A stretch of DNA of 64,000 nucleotides from Saccharicrinis sp965230625 (GTDB lineage Bacteria; Bacteroidota; Bacteroidia; Bacteroidales; Marinilabiliaceae). The DNA lies in the NCBI GenBank assembly GCA_965230625.1, contig CBDDLL010000002.1:744001-808000 (forward strand). The letters are read 5' to 3'. The stretch's first letter is position 1; each line of letters begins with the position of its first letter. The notes beneath the pieces are model-generated. The model was given only the letters and a program-made list of their open reading frames with translations, was not told the DNA's origin and searched no databases. Below, piece by piece: positions 18,498 to 27,437 of this stretch. Position numbers and translations under genes: made by a program.

Positions 18498-19298
18498 ATG
18501 AAAAAAGCCCACGTAATACTGACCCTGATTATTTTAACTGTAATGAATATGAGTGCACAGACTCCGAATGAGAAAGCATTGACTGAATTAGAAAGACATA
18601 TAGAACTTGGAAATTTAAGTGAGAATATTTCTGATAAGCTGAAAGAATTTTTCAATGCTGGTGGAGAACTTGACGATTCTGACTGGCTGTATTTTTTACA
18701 ATCAGGACTTTCTGATATTGAGGAAGCTTCGATAAGTGAATTGATAGAAAGGAGAAATTCTAAAATATCAATAAAAAAAGAGGATATTATAAAGGTTCTG
18801 AATGAAGCAGGATTTAAGGTGGATTTAAAATCAGAAAGCAATAAAGAATTTAAGATTTTACAAAAAGAGTTGACAGAAACTTCTGCAAATATAGCTTTGC
18901 AGGACACAAATAAAGCAATTCTTAAAGATACAGAAGCTGATGTTTTAAAAGGAAATGATGCATATATTTTCTTTTTGCAACAACTGAGCGAAATATCTGA
19001 TAGTAAATTTGTTCCAACAGACGTAAAAGAGACTTGGGAAACTGAAACTGGACCAATAACTGTGAAACTTACATCATGGGAAAAACAATTTGAATTTAAA
19101 CCTGAATACTTTGATGATTGGTTAGATGGTCGAGTGATAGAGGATATAAATAATGAACTCGTGGATTCAAAATGTGGTTTTTATACCATACAGTGTGATT
19201 ATATAACAGGACAAGAGATTCTGATTATTTTTCTTTATGAGCATGAAAAACAGATTCTTGAAGACAAATTAAACTGGAGATTGCTTAAACTGAGATAA
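18498..19298 (+). CDS. Exported hypothetical protein
   Basis: 266 aa. The ATG at 18498, just 13 bases after the cassette boundary, gives a good signal peptide (MKKAHVILTLIILTVMNMSAQ). The longer frame upstream reads through R1c and is rejected. A helical, charged region (LERHIELGNLSENISDKLKEF) is followed by a mixed domain. No known family. The cassette end GCTGGTAA (19307) is the exact reverse complement of its start TTACCAGC. Confidence 0.65.
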   Translation: MKKAHVILTLIILTVMNMSAQTPNEKALTELERHIELGNLSENISDKLKEFFNAGGELDDSDWLYFLQSGLSDIEEASISELIERRNSKISIKKEDIIKVLNEAGFKVDLKSESNKEFKILQKELTETSANIALQDTNKAILKDTEADVLKGNDAYIFFLQQLSEISDSKFVPTDVKETWETETGPITVKLTSWEKQFEFKPEYFDDWLDGRVIEDINNELVDSKCGFYTIQCDYITGQEILIIFLYEHEKQILEDKLNWRLLKLR

Positions 19299-19305
19299 AT
19301 AAAAG

Positions 19306-19496
19306 CTGGTAACAATGTATAAAAAACATAAGGGGCTCAATAGTTTACGGAGCTTTCGAGCATTTAATCAGCTCCGCCAAATCTGCGATTTGACGAGTTT
19401 GTTAAATGTTTTAAATTTGTGTCAAAACGCAAATTTAGCTCAGTGCAAATTGACAGGTAAGTGCTTCGAAATCACTTACATTTCTTATACTCAACG
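19306..19496 (+). repeat. attC-like site
   Basis: GTATAAAAAACATAAGGGGC pairs with the right arm around CACTTACATTTCTTATAC. About 190 bp long. Ends CAACG19496/TTGTGTG. Confidence 0.65.
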
Positions 19497-19510
19497 TTGT
19501 GTGAAATAGG

Positions 19511-20221
19511 ATGAAAAGATTACACAAAATAACTCTAGCTATTATAATTTTGGGAACGGTTGCTTGTATTTCAATTAGACAGCAAAAACTCGAATATCCT
19601 CCCAATTTCATTGAGAAAAGAATGAGCTTCTACGACCCTTATTCTTCTCAATGGCCAGATTCAAATTACACTTACAAGGAATGGATTAGAAAACCTGAAA
19701 ACATCAATATTGCTCATGAAACTTTCAAGAAAATTGGATATAAAAAGCTGTTAGACAAATATTATTTTGCCGATTGGAGCTCCGATGAAAGACCTTTAAA
19801 GCGAAGGATTGACAGTTTGATAATAACATATAATAAGGGAACAATTAACAAGAAGTACTATCGAGAATTTTGGACTAGAAGAAAAATGGAAAAGAATGAC
19901 TCAACCGTTTATTATGTTCTTGTGGAACTTGATTCCATATTACAAGGAAAAGTTATTGAATTTAGACGGGAGTATATCAATGATACATTGAAGAATCTTA
20001 TGGAAATCAGGTTAAGTGAGAAAGATTTGACTTATGAAATTGCTAGAAAAAATTTTGAATATTTAAGAGAGGTTGGACTTCATCAAAGCGCTTATAATGT
20101 TTTAAATGAAAGGCATGCGTATTATGAAATTGAATGGAATTCAAAGGAACTTCAAAAAACGTTAATTGAAGACACCGTAAGTTTTGCATTTATGCCATGG
20201 ATTCAAGACAACACTAAATAA
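19511..20221 (+). CDS. Hypothetical lipoprotein
   Basis: 236 aa with a lipoprotein signal (LGTVAC, cysteine at residue 19). The mature part is helical and charged (LKRRIDSLIITYNKG, DLTYEIARKNFEYLREVG). Not recognised. It is the only gene in its cassette and begins 15 bases after the boundary at 19496. Confidence 0.65.
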   Translation: MKRLHKITLAIIILGTVACISIRQQKLEYPPNFIEKRMSFYDPYSSQWPDSNYTYKEWIRKPENINIAHETFKKIGYKKLLDKYYFADWSSDERPLKRRIDSLIITYNKGTINKKYYREFWTRRKMEKNDSTVYYVLVELDSILQGKVIEFRREYINDTLKNLMEIRLSEKDLTYEIARKNFEYLREVGLHQSAYNVLNERHAYYEIEWNSKELQKTLIEDTVSFAFMPWIQDNTK

Positions 20222-20350
20222 ACTACTGTGTACAATAAACATAGGTCATTTGGCAGATAATTCTATATTTGAACATGGTAACATTTAATAAAATTTATGG
20301 TGGTTTGATAGGAATGTGTTTCAAAATGCTACATGCCTCATATTAATCCG
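20222..20350 (+). repeat. attC-like site
   Basis: AACATAGGTCATTTGGC (left) and GCTACATGCCTCATATT (right). The loop carries tggtggtttgatagg. Ends ATCCG20350/TTAGATAG. Confidence 0.65.
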
Positions 20351-20385
20351 TTAGATAGAATTAATCCTAGCATAACCTAATAAAC

Positions 20386-20874
20386 ATGAAAAAAACAAAG
20401 AAATATACATTGCTTATTTTATTCCTTTTGACTACGGAATATATATTTGCTAATGCTGGCTCTACAATGTTGTGGTTTAGTTTTCTACATCTGATTGTTA
20501 TCAACGGAATAATCGGAATGTTTGAAAGTAGCATATTATCCGTTATCTTTAAGATTAAGAATAAAATGGTATGGATAATCGTTGGAAACTATATTTCAAT
20601 GTTCATAGGGATGTATCTGATTGCTCCATACTTTGCTTCACTAGCTGGTAATAAGGACTTTTTTGGAAACTGGACATATAATCAAGTTGGCCATTTATCA
20701 GGTTTCTTTATTGGAATGTTATGCGCATTTATAACGACATTAATTGTTGAATTTCCTTTTTATCGTTTGGCAATCGCAAAAGAATATCGACCTCAGACAA
20801 TAAAAGAACTATTAATATCAAACTTTATAACATATGGCGGCATGACACTGATTTATTATTTCTTTGTGAAATAA
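20386..20874 (+). CDS. Multi-pass membrane protein of unknown function
   Basis: 162 aa with about five hydrophobic segments (around residues 7-23, 28-50, 59-80, 101-122 and 140-160). The first may be a signal sequence (LLTTEYIFANAG). No named family. Single-gene cassette between the attC-like sites ending at 20350 and 21071. Confidence 0.6.
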   Translation: MKKTKKYTLLILFLLTTEYIFANAGSTMLWFSFLHLIVINGIIGMFESSILSVIFKIKNKMVWIIVGNYISMFIGMYLIAPYFASLAGNKDFFGNWTYNQVGHLSGFFIGMLCAFITTLIVEFPFYRLAIAKEYRPQTIKELLISNFITYGGMTLIYYFFVK

Positions 20875-20879
20875 ATAAC

Positions 20880-21071
20880 AGCCACCCAACAATGGCTAAT
20901 AAAGCTTAAGTGGGTCGCCTAGTTTTGATTAGTACTTAGCTTCGGTGAAAAGTACCAAATCGTTGACTTGGCTTTTAATAATGAATAAGATAAAACAAAT
21001 ACAACGTTTGGCTCAGTGCAATTAGAAAGTGGTTTCTGGCTAAGATTCACTTTCGCTTAATAGCCGCAACA
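20880..21071 (+). repeat. attC-like site
   Basis: Left: CAACAATGGCTAATAAAGC; right: CGCTTAATAGCCGCAACA/TTGCG. The arms pair. The crossover carries A instead of G, as at 3743. Confidence 0.6.
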
Positions 21072-21101
21072 TTGCGTGGCATAACAAAAACCGAACTGAA
21101 T

Positions 21102-21860
21102 ATGAATAGAGAGTTTAGAAATATAACACCAGAAGAGGTCTTTTACATATTTATAGAAGAACATAGGCTATGCAGTCCACTTGATTGTGAAGCTGACCCA
21201 ACCTTTGAATTGACTATGGATTCTTCAATAAGAGAATGGAGTGACGCAAGAGATTTACTTCCTTGGCGAAAACTATCCAAATATTTCAATGCGGAGTTCG
21301 AAATACAAATTGCAGAAGAAGAATGGAAAAATGTTTTTGTCCCAGAAAAGAAAAAGAAGCTTAAAGGTGTATGTAACCTTATTTCTAGACATGCAAAAAC
21401 TGAAATAGTTAAACCAATAAAACTGTTTGGTCACAATTGTCTTTCAGCTTCCCTTTTTAGGACTATTAAAAGGAATCTGTCAAATAGAGGAGTCGATACT
21501 TCAGAATTAAAACCATCATCTCTTGTTAAACCATACTTGAATAATAACTTTGGAGAGTTTGTAGAACAAATAAATAAAAATTACACAGGAGTTATTCCTG
21601 ATATAGAATGTATAGAATCAAAGGTAGATAAGCCCGACTTGTTAATTTGGGCAATCTTCACATTATCATTTGTATTGGGATTTATCTGGAAACCTATTTG
21701 GATTTTGACGATGCTTCTTTTTTTAACTAAATTATTCAATGGAATTTTTGAGAGCGAAGATATTAAGGTTAATAAAGAAGTTTTATATTTTCCAGGAATA
21801 AAGACATTTAGAGATTTGGTAGAAGCTATCATTGAAAAAAAGTACGCCACACAACAATAA
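21102..21860 (+). CDS. Hypothetical membrane-anchored protein
   Basis: 252 aa from the ATG at 21102; the TTG-started longer frame begins exactly at the cassette boundary and is rejected. A soluble N-terminal region (~185 aa; DLLPWRKLSKYFNAEFEI) is followed by a hydrophobic pair (LLIWAIFTLSFVLGF, WILTMLLFLTKLF) and a short cytoplasmic tail. Family unknown. The cassette start TTGCGTGGC matches its end GCCACACAA (one change). Confidence 0.6.
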   Translation: MNREFRNITPEEVFYIFIEEHRLCSPLDCEADPTFELTMDSSIREWSDARDLLPWRKLSKYFNAEFEIQIAEEEWKNVFVPEKKKKLKGVCNLISRHAKTEIVKPIKLFGHNCLSASLFRTIKRNLSNRGVDTSELKPSSLVKPYLNNNFGEFVEQINKNYTGVIPDIECIESKVDKPDLLIWAIFTLSFVLGFIWKPIWILTMLLFLTKLFNGIFESEDIKVNKEVLYFPGIKTFRDLVEAIIEKKYATQQ

Positions 21861-22035
21861 ATAAAAGGCACGGACTGTCAGTATAAAATTGGGCGTTTTG
21901 CTCATTTAATAAGTTCGCCATAGTTTTTACTTCGGCTAGTAAAAGGATAAATTTATAACCAAAATAAAAGCTCAGTTTGGCAGGGTTTTGAGAGGTTGGG
22001 ATTTTCAAATTAGCTACAATCCCTTATTCAAAACG
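21845..22035 (+). repeat. attC-like site (weakly paired)
   Basis: Begins GCCACACAACAATAAATA. The right end lies near caaaacG22035. The arms match less well than elsewhere, but the loop has the usual length. Confidence 0.5.
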
Positions 22036-22320
22036 CTATATATCAAACATCTATGAGATAATGGTGGCTCAGGTGATGAGTGAAACAAATCGTGGGGTGG
22101 ATCAAGCTCTCGGGGCTGAAGCTATTAATAATTATAAATAATCCTCCTGTTTTTCATCTTGTGAATAATTTAAAAGTCCATGTATCACAAATCATTATTA
22201 CATCTTCAATGGACATTTCTCCATAATATTCGCATAGTCCTTCGAAATTCAGATTACATTATCTGTATTTATCCTTAGTTTTATTGGTTACTATACAAAT
22301 GTAGTATGTTTAAGGAGTTG
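22036..22320 (+). repeat. R1d: promoter/operator-type repeat
   Basis: Shorter copy lacking part of the middle. The palindrome is cut to ACTATACAAATGTAGT. The reverse ORF has lost its ATG and has the codon-6 stop. Ends G22320/TTATGCCTT, 183 bases before the next gene. Confidence 0.8.
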
Positions 22321-22502
22321 TTATGCCTTATTCACAGCATATTGTACTTTCCGGAAATCGTTGACTAAAAATTAAACAACCATTTATCACAAGTTTTTCG
22401 ATTTTATGGAGTCAAATAAATTAAAGGTAGATAATCATTTTAAACCTTTTGGAGATTAAGTAGTCCAAAAGTTTATATAAAAGAAAATTTAATGGATTTA
22501 AT

Positions 22503-23711
22503 ATGGAAAAAATGGGATTATTATTTATTGCAAGTTTATTTAGCTTATTAGCTTGTAAGAAAAACGAAGCTCCTTTGCAAGAGAATGAAACATTTTTTAA
22601 TTATACGTATCCTATTGTTGATACTGAAGTGAAAAATTTTTATACTGATTTAGATATTACCTCCATATTATTAGAAGGTGATGCATTTTATGGACAAGAT
22701 GCTAATTACTCTGGGAATCAACCATCATACACAAATAATGAAGATGGAACAATTACCGATAATGTAACCGGATTAATGTGGGAAAAAGATATGGGAGAGA
22801 AAATCACCTTTGAAGAAGCATTCTCTAAGGCAGATAATTCTACTTTAGGTGGATATACTGATTGGAGGGTTCCGTCTCTAAAAGAAGTTTATTCCCTCAT
22901 ATTATTTACTGGTCAAGTTGAAGGTGCACAGTCTGTTTATATGTTTATTGATACTGATTATTTTAATCAACCATTAGGGGATGTTAGTATCGGAGAGCGT
23001 GAGGTTGACGCACAAACCTGGTCATCAACCGAGTATGTAGGTCTTACAATGAATGGTGATGAAACAATTTTTGGAGTTAATTTCGTAGATGGGCGAATTA
23101 AGGGTTATCCAAAATATAAAAAGTCTACAGGAGAAGCTAATAGGATGTACTTCCGCATGGTGCGCGGTAAAACAGAATATGGCAAAAATAAGTTTGTTGA
23201 TAATAGAGATGGAACAGTTAGTGATAATGCTACTGGATTGATGTGGCAAAAAGCTGATGATGGTGTTGGAAGAGATTGGGAAGAATCTTTAGAGTATGCA
23301 GAGAATCTTGAGCTTGCCTCCTACTCTGATTGGCGTTTGCCCAACGCAAAAGAATTACAGAGTATCGTTGATTACTCAAGATCTCCACAAACAACAAACT
23401 CTCCTTCTATAGATCCTGTTTTTGAAACTACAGAGATTAATGATCCCGAAGGAAATTCTGGACAATATCCATTCTTTTGGACAAGCACAACACATTTAGA
23501 CGGTGTAAATCCATATGCTAGCGCAGTTTACATTGCATTTGGTGATGGACAAGGAGAAATGAACGGAACATTAATGGATGTACATGGAGCTGGATGCCAA
23601 AGAAGCGATCCAAAAAGCGGAAATCCTAATGATTACCCCCAATTCTTTGGTCCACAAGGTGATGTGAGATATGTTTATAATTATGTAAGATGTGTTCGTG
23701 ATATAAAGTAG
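22503..23711 (+). CDS. DUF1566 (Lcl C-terminal-like) lipoprotein
   Basis: 402 aa. Lipoprotein signal: LFSLLAC, cysteine at residue 18. Two DUF1566 units are clear: TGLMWEKDMGEKITFEEA with YTDWRVPSLKEVYSLI, and TGLMWQKADDGVGRDWEES with YSDWRLPNAKELQSIV. The domain occurs on surface proteins and has a C-type-lectin-like look; the ligand is unknown. The cassette start TTATGCCTT and its end AAGGCATAA (from 23723) are exact reverse complements. Confidence 0.85.
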   Translation: MEKMGLLFIASLFSLLACKKNEAPLQENETFFNYTYPIVDTEVKNFYTDLDITSILLEGDAFYGQDANYSGNQPSYTNNEDGTITDNVTGLMWEKDMGEKITFEEAFSKADNSTLGGYTDWRVPSLKEVYSLILFTGQVEGAQSVYMFIDTDYFNQPLGDVSIGEREVDAQTWSSTEYVGLTMNGDETIFGVNFVDGRIKGYPKYKKSTGEANRMYFRMVRGKTEYGKNKFVDNRDGTVSDNATGLMWQKADDGVGRDWEESLEYAENLELASYSDWRLPNAKELQSIVDYSRSPQTTNSPSIDPVFETTEINDPEGNSGQYPFFWTSTTHLDGVNPYASAVYIAFGDGQGEMNGTLMDVHGAGCQRSDPKSGNPNDYPQFFGPQGDVRYVYNYVRCVRDIK

Positions 23712-23717
23712 CAAAGG

Positions 23718-23847
23718 AAACAAGGCATAATGAAAAATATACGTAATGCGGGCGATGTGTAAATTTTACTTTTGTACATTTAATCAAAAAATGTAACGGC
23801 TTGATAGATTTGAGCTCCGAAATCCCGCACTACGCATATTAAAACCG
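23718..23847 (+). repeat. attC-like site
   Basis: AATATACGTAATGCGGGC and CCCGCACTACGCATATT pair almost perfectly. The loop has gtaacggcttgatag. Ends ACCG23847/TTATAACC. Confidence 0.75.
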
Positions 23848-24050
23848 TTATAACCAAACACCAGTGAGGCAATAGTGGCTCAGGTGATGAGTGAAACGAA
23901 TCGTGTGGTGGATCAAGCTCTTTGACAACGCATGTACGAGAATGTAATGGGCTCGCGAGGTCAAAGCTATTAACAATAATAAACAATCCTCCTGTTCTTA
24001 ATCTGGTGGGTATTACAAAAACTCATTTGTATCACGAATGAGCTACGAAA
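23848..24050 (+). repeat. R1e: truncated R1 copy
   Basis: Matches R1 up to aaaactcatttgtatcac, then stops, so the palindrome and promoter boxes are missing. The downstream hip genes have their own regulatory region. Confidence 0.8.
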
Positions 24051-24094
24051 TTCGCCACTACTCATACACTTTTCGTCGTCAATACAGAACAACA

Positions 24095-24226
24095 TGCAGT
24101 ATATTGCACTATAAGTATGATTTTTCTAATAACTATTCTATAATTTCATTAAAAGTGCAATTTAACGCTCTTTTTTAAGGTTAAATTCAGATAAAATCGT
24201 ATTTTTACAAACAAAAGAGCAATATA
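24095..24226 (+). promoter_or_regulatory. hipB promoter region with repeated AGTGCAAT-type boxes
   Basis: Three related boxes: ATATTGCACTATAA (24101), AAAGTGCAATTTAA (24152) and GCAATATAATGCACTA (from 24219, overlapping the hipB start). They probably form operators for the HipB repressor. Inference from repetition and position only. Confidence 0.5.
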
Positions 24227-24463
24227 ATGCACTACGAAAGTTTGGTAAATACAATAAAAGAACGCAGAGAGAACCTAAAGGTTAACCAAGAAAATTTGGC
24301 AAAACTTTCAGGAGTTGGGTTAAGAACACTTAAGCAATTTGAAAGTGGCAAAGGTAACCCTACTTTACTGACTATTCAGAAAATAGCTGATGTATTAGGA
24401 TTGGAAGTTTGTTTAAAGGTAAAAACGGAAATAACAGATGAGAAAGGCAATAATACTTTATAA
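24227..24463 (+). CDS. hipB: HipB-like antitoxin (XRE-family repressor)
   Basis: 78 aa. XRE-type helix-turn-helix: INLA-type helix NQENLAKLSGVGLRTLKQFE then NPTLLTIQKIADVLGL. In hip systems HipB binds operator boxes and the kinase complex, repressing its own operon. It overlaps the next gene by 26 bases. Repeated boxes upstream fit autoregulation. It is first in a three-gene set kept inside one cassette. Confidence 0.85.
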   Translation: MHYESLVNTIKERRENLKVNQENLAKLSGVGLRTLKQFESGKGNPTLLTIQKIADVLGLEVCLKVKTEITDEKGNNTL

Positions 24464-24761
24464 GAACCAAGAAGCTGGAATACTAACTCAGCATGATAAT
24501 GGCTCATTTACCTTTAAATATAATAATTCATGGATAAATGATGGAACCAAACCTGCTATTAGTTTAACATTGCCCAAATCTCAACAAGAATATCATTCAG
24601 ATTTTTTATTTCCTTTTTTTTATAACATGCTTCCAGAGGGGTCAAATAAACAGATAGTTTGTAAACTAAATAGATTGGACTTAAATGATTATTTTGGTTT
24701 GCTTCTTACAACAGCAAAGAATGATAATATTGGTGCGATAAAAGTTATTAAAATAGAATAA
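24438..24761 (+). CDS. hipS: HipS-like protein (HipA N-subdomain 1)
   Basis: 107 aa. Corresponds to the small N-terminal subdomain of HipA as a separate protein: LPKSQQEYHSDFLFPFFYNM then LPEGSN. In E. coli HipBST the stand-alone HipS, not HipB, is the antitoxin that neutralises HipT. Size and order (hipB, hipS, hipT) match. It ends four bases before hipT. Confidence 0.8.
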   Translation: MRKAIILYKNQEAGILTQHDNGSFTFKYNNSWINDGTKPAISLTLPKSQQEYHSDFLFPFFYNMLPEGSNKQIVCKLNRLDLNDYFGLLLTTAKNDNIGAIKVIKIE

Positions 24762-24765
24762 TTGT

Positions 24766-25752
24766 ATGTTTTTAAATGAAATTAAATATTGTCCAGGTAC
24801 TCTAGCTGAAGGTCATACAACCTATAGCAGAGCGTGTCTGTCAAAAGTATTTAAAGGAAAAAAAGTGAATCATATATTGCCCTATGATTCACCAGCTTCA
24901 AATTCAGAAACGGATGAACTATTTGATAACAATCGTAAAAGTATGTCAATTTCAGGTGTGCAAGTGAAATTTTCCATATTACTTGATAAAAACAAATTAC
25001 GACTAATTAATGAAGGAGAGCAAGGCGAATATATTCTTAAACCTATTCCGAGTGTAGGAAAAATACCTGAATGCATGCCAGCAAATGAACATCTAACCAT
25101 GCAAGTTGCAAAACAAGCTTATGGAATAGAAACAGCTGAAAACGCACTAATATTTTTCAAGAATGGTTCCCCAGCATATATTACAAGGAGATTTGATTTA
25201 AAAGAAGACGGTTCGAAATTAGCACAAGAGGATTTTGCTTCACTTTCAGGAAGAACACCACAAACACATGGAGAGCACTATAAGTATTCAGGTAATTATT
25301 TGGAATTATTTGAAATAATGAAAAAATCTGTTCCTGCGTATCTTTCAGAAGCTCCAAAGCTTTTGAAAATAATTATCTTCAATTATTTATTTTCTAATGG
25401 TGATGCTCATTTTAAAAACTTTTCATTAATTGAAACCTCGATGGGTGATTTTAAATTAAGTCCGGCTTATGATTTATTAAATAGCAGAGTACATATTGAG
25501 GACAAAGATTTCGCTTTAGACGATGGTCTTTTACCTAAAAACTTAGCGCAAGGTAAAGTATCTTCACAATTTAAATTCCTATCAGAAAAAGCTGGAATAG
25601 ATGGAAATATTTATAACGACATTATAAATACAATGCTAAATCAGACTGACTTAGTTGAAAAATTAACTTTTACATCTTATTTGGATGAAAAAACACAACG
25701 AAATTATTTTCAGTCTTATCAAACACGACTCAAGAAACTTTCAAAAGAATGA
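24766..25752 (+). CDS. hipT: HipT-like serine/threonine kinase toxin
   Basis: 328 aa. HipA-like kinase lacking the N-subdomain 1. The Gly-rich/autophosphorylation loop MSISGVQVKFS carries the SIS motif of HipT. NEHLTMQVAKQAYG, ITRRFD, the catalytic loop NGDAHFKNFS and the metal-binding SPAYDLL are all present, so the kinase looks intact. E. coli HipT phosphorylates tryptophanyl-tRNA synthetase; the target here is unknown. With HipB and HipS it forms a complete toxin-antitoxin set, a common stabilising cargo of cassette arrays. Confidence 0.85.
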   Translation: MFLNEIKYCPGTLAEGHTTYSRACLSKVFKGKKVNHILPYDSPASNSETDELFDNNRKSMSISGVQVKFSILLDKNKLRLINEGEQGEYILKPIPSVGKIPECMPANEHLTMQVAKQAYGIETAENALIFFKNGSPAYITRRFDLKEDGSKLAQEDFASLSGRTPQTHGEHYKYSGNYLELFEIMKKSVPAYLSEAPKLLKIIIFNYLFSNGDAHFKNFSLIETSMGDFKLSPAYDLLNSRVHIEDKDFALDDGLLPKNLAQGKVSSQFKFLSEKAGIDGNIYNDIINTMLNQTDLVEKLTFTSYLDEKTQRNYFQSYQTRLKKLSKE

Positions 25753-25898
25753 AGTACTGTAGGTAATAATGTGTATAAATTATAAGGATTTCTGATGTCA
25801 GCAAGTGTTATCTTCCGCTTCATTTTTAGGTGGCAACTTAATAGTTTTGAAGTCCGAAACCTCTCACAAAATCACACACCCACCACATTATCAATAAT
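25753..25898 (+). repeat. attC-like site
   Basis: TAATAATGTG-type left arm and CCACCACATTATCAATAATT right arm. Ends at aat/TTATAATC, where T replaces the usual G. Confidence 0.5.
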
Positions 25899-26218
25899 TT
25901 ATAATCAATCATATGTGAGGCAATGATGGCTCAATTGATGAGTGAAACGAATCGTGGGTGGATCAAGCTTTTTGACACCGCAGGTACGAGGATGTCAATG
26001 GACTCATGGGAGCAAAAGCTATTAACAATAATAAACAATCCTCCTGTTTTTCATCTGGTGGGTATTCTAACTCATTTGTATCGCAAATCATTATTGCGTG
26101 TTCAATGAACATTTCTCAATAATATTCGAATAGTCCTTCCAAATTCAGATTACATTATCTGTATTTATACTATAGTTTTTTGATTACTATATTAATGTAT
26201 AGTATGTTTATGGAGTTG
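25899..26218 (+). repeat. R1f: promoter/operator-type repeat
   Basis: The palindrome core differs (ACTATATTAATGTATAGT) but the arms remain complementary. TTG and TATGTTTA are 20 bases apart. Its first bases TTATAATCA match TGATTA just before the palindrome. Ends G26218/TTTGGCATC. Confidence 0.85.
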
Positions 26219-26245
26219 TTTGGCATCATTAATTAACATTTAATT

Positions 26246-27136
26246 ATGAGAAGTTTATTATTAGCAATATTATTAATTAATTCAACAATCTCAATTTCAT
26301 CACAGATCTTATTAGACAATAAAGAAGGGATGAAGTATTATGATCAAGGAACTTTACAGCTACAAAATGGAAGTTTTATTTGTGCTGATTCATTACTTAC
26401 ACTAGCATTATGTACATATAAAAATGGAGATGTCTATTTCAATAGAGCATTAGCTAGAATTTCTATTTCAGATTCTATAGGATATTGTGAAGATTTAAAA
26501 ATTTCAGCCAATAGATATTTTGACAAAGAAGCTATGAAGCTTTATAACACAAATTGTTGTAACAAAGTAGACACCGTGTTTTTGGACAAAAAAATGAATC
26601 CAATTAAGGAAAAGTCTGATTATTATGAAGAAATTCAATACCCTAAGTTTTGTGGCCAGATTAACGGGAGAATAAGAAAGAGAGGAATTGATAACGAGGT
26701 GGTATGTGCTGACTTTAGTTGTGAAAGAAAATTAATAGGAGTTAATTTCAAACGCACTGACTTAATTGGTGCCTATGAGATGTACGACTCTATAAAGTAT
26801 TTTTATTTCATTAAAAATGGTCCAGAGCATAAACACAAGTCCATCTATGAAAAAATAAAAAGCAAACATTTGCAATATTATAAAGTAAAATTTGATGATT
26901 TAAAACAGACTTATAGCATTGACAAAATCGAGATTGTCTTCTCATTTTACATAAATAAACTTGGCATTCCTAAAGGATTAAAACAAGTAGTTACCAATCC
27001 GATAATTTCAGATGAAGACTTAAAAAATATAAAAGTAGAAATTCAAGATTTTATATTAAAATTACCAGAATATAAACCCGCCAAATTAGGTAAAAATTCA
27101 GTAAACAGTATTGCCTACGATTACATAGAAATATGA
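26246..27136 (+). CDS. Exported protein, TPR-like start and TonB-C-like end
   Basis: 296 aa with a signal peptide (LLAILLINSTISISS). Residues ~25-105 resemble TPR-type helices with several cysteines (CADSLLTLALCTYKNGDVYF). The last ~60 residues resemble the TonB C-terminal fold used as a generic domain in Bacteroidota (GIPKGLKQVVTNPIISD). The function is unknown. The cassette start TTTGGCATC and GATGCCCAA after the stop are near reverse complements, but no right half of the attC site follows: the first array ends here. Confidence 0.6.
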   Translation: MRSLLLAILLINSTISISSQILLDNKEGMKYYDQGTLQLQNGSFICADSLLTLALCTYKNGDVYFNRALARISISDSIGYCEDLKISANRYFDKEAMKLYNTNCCNKVDTVFLDKKMNPIKEKSDYYEEIQYPKFCGQINGRIRKRGIDNEVVCADFSCERKLIGVNFKRTDLIGAYEMYDSIKYFYFIKNGPEHKHKSIYEKIKSKHLQYYKVKFDDLKQTYSIDKIEIVFSFYINKLGIPKGLKQVVTNPIISDEDLKNIKVEIQDFILKLPEYKPAKLGKNSVNSIAYDYIEI

Positions 27137-27196
27137 AATGATGCCCAACACCCCCGGTTTAACTATTTAAAAATAAAAACTTAAACATAAAACAAA

Positions 27197-27235
27197 AGCT
27201 GCAATCTTTTACAATTGCAGCTCTTTATTTTTATC
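27197..27235 (+). terminator. Rho-independent terminator
   Basis: AGCTGCAA pairs with TTGCAGCT (9-base loop), followed by ctttatttttat. It closes the first array. The 301-base gap 27137-27437 holds nothing else clear. Confidence 0.75.
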
Positions 27236-27437
27236 TCTTAATATACAACTTTCAATAACAAACAAATACTTGCTAACTTAAAGTTTATGGTACACGATAC
27301 AATCGTGCACCAGCGGAGGGGATTATTGTTTTTTTATAAAGTAAAGTTTTGAAAAGACATTAATACCAATCTTGAAGAATTCAAGAAAGAATTAAGCATA
27401 CAGAAGGAGAAGGAAATATTACTGTATCAACCGCTTT

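Noticed and set aside
25923..26108. Forward ORFs within R1 copies (also 18123-18389, 37333-37527, 41215-41451)
   Set aside because: They differ in frame and start from copy to copy and are cut by stops in most (for example TGA soon after GTGGATCAAGCTCTT). R1 is better explained as a non-coding or decayed unit.
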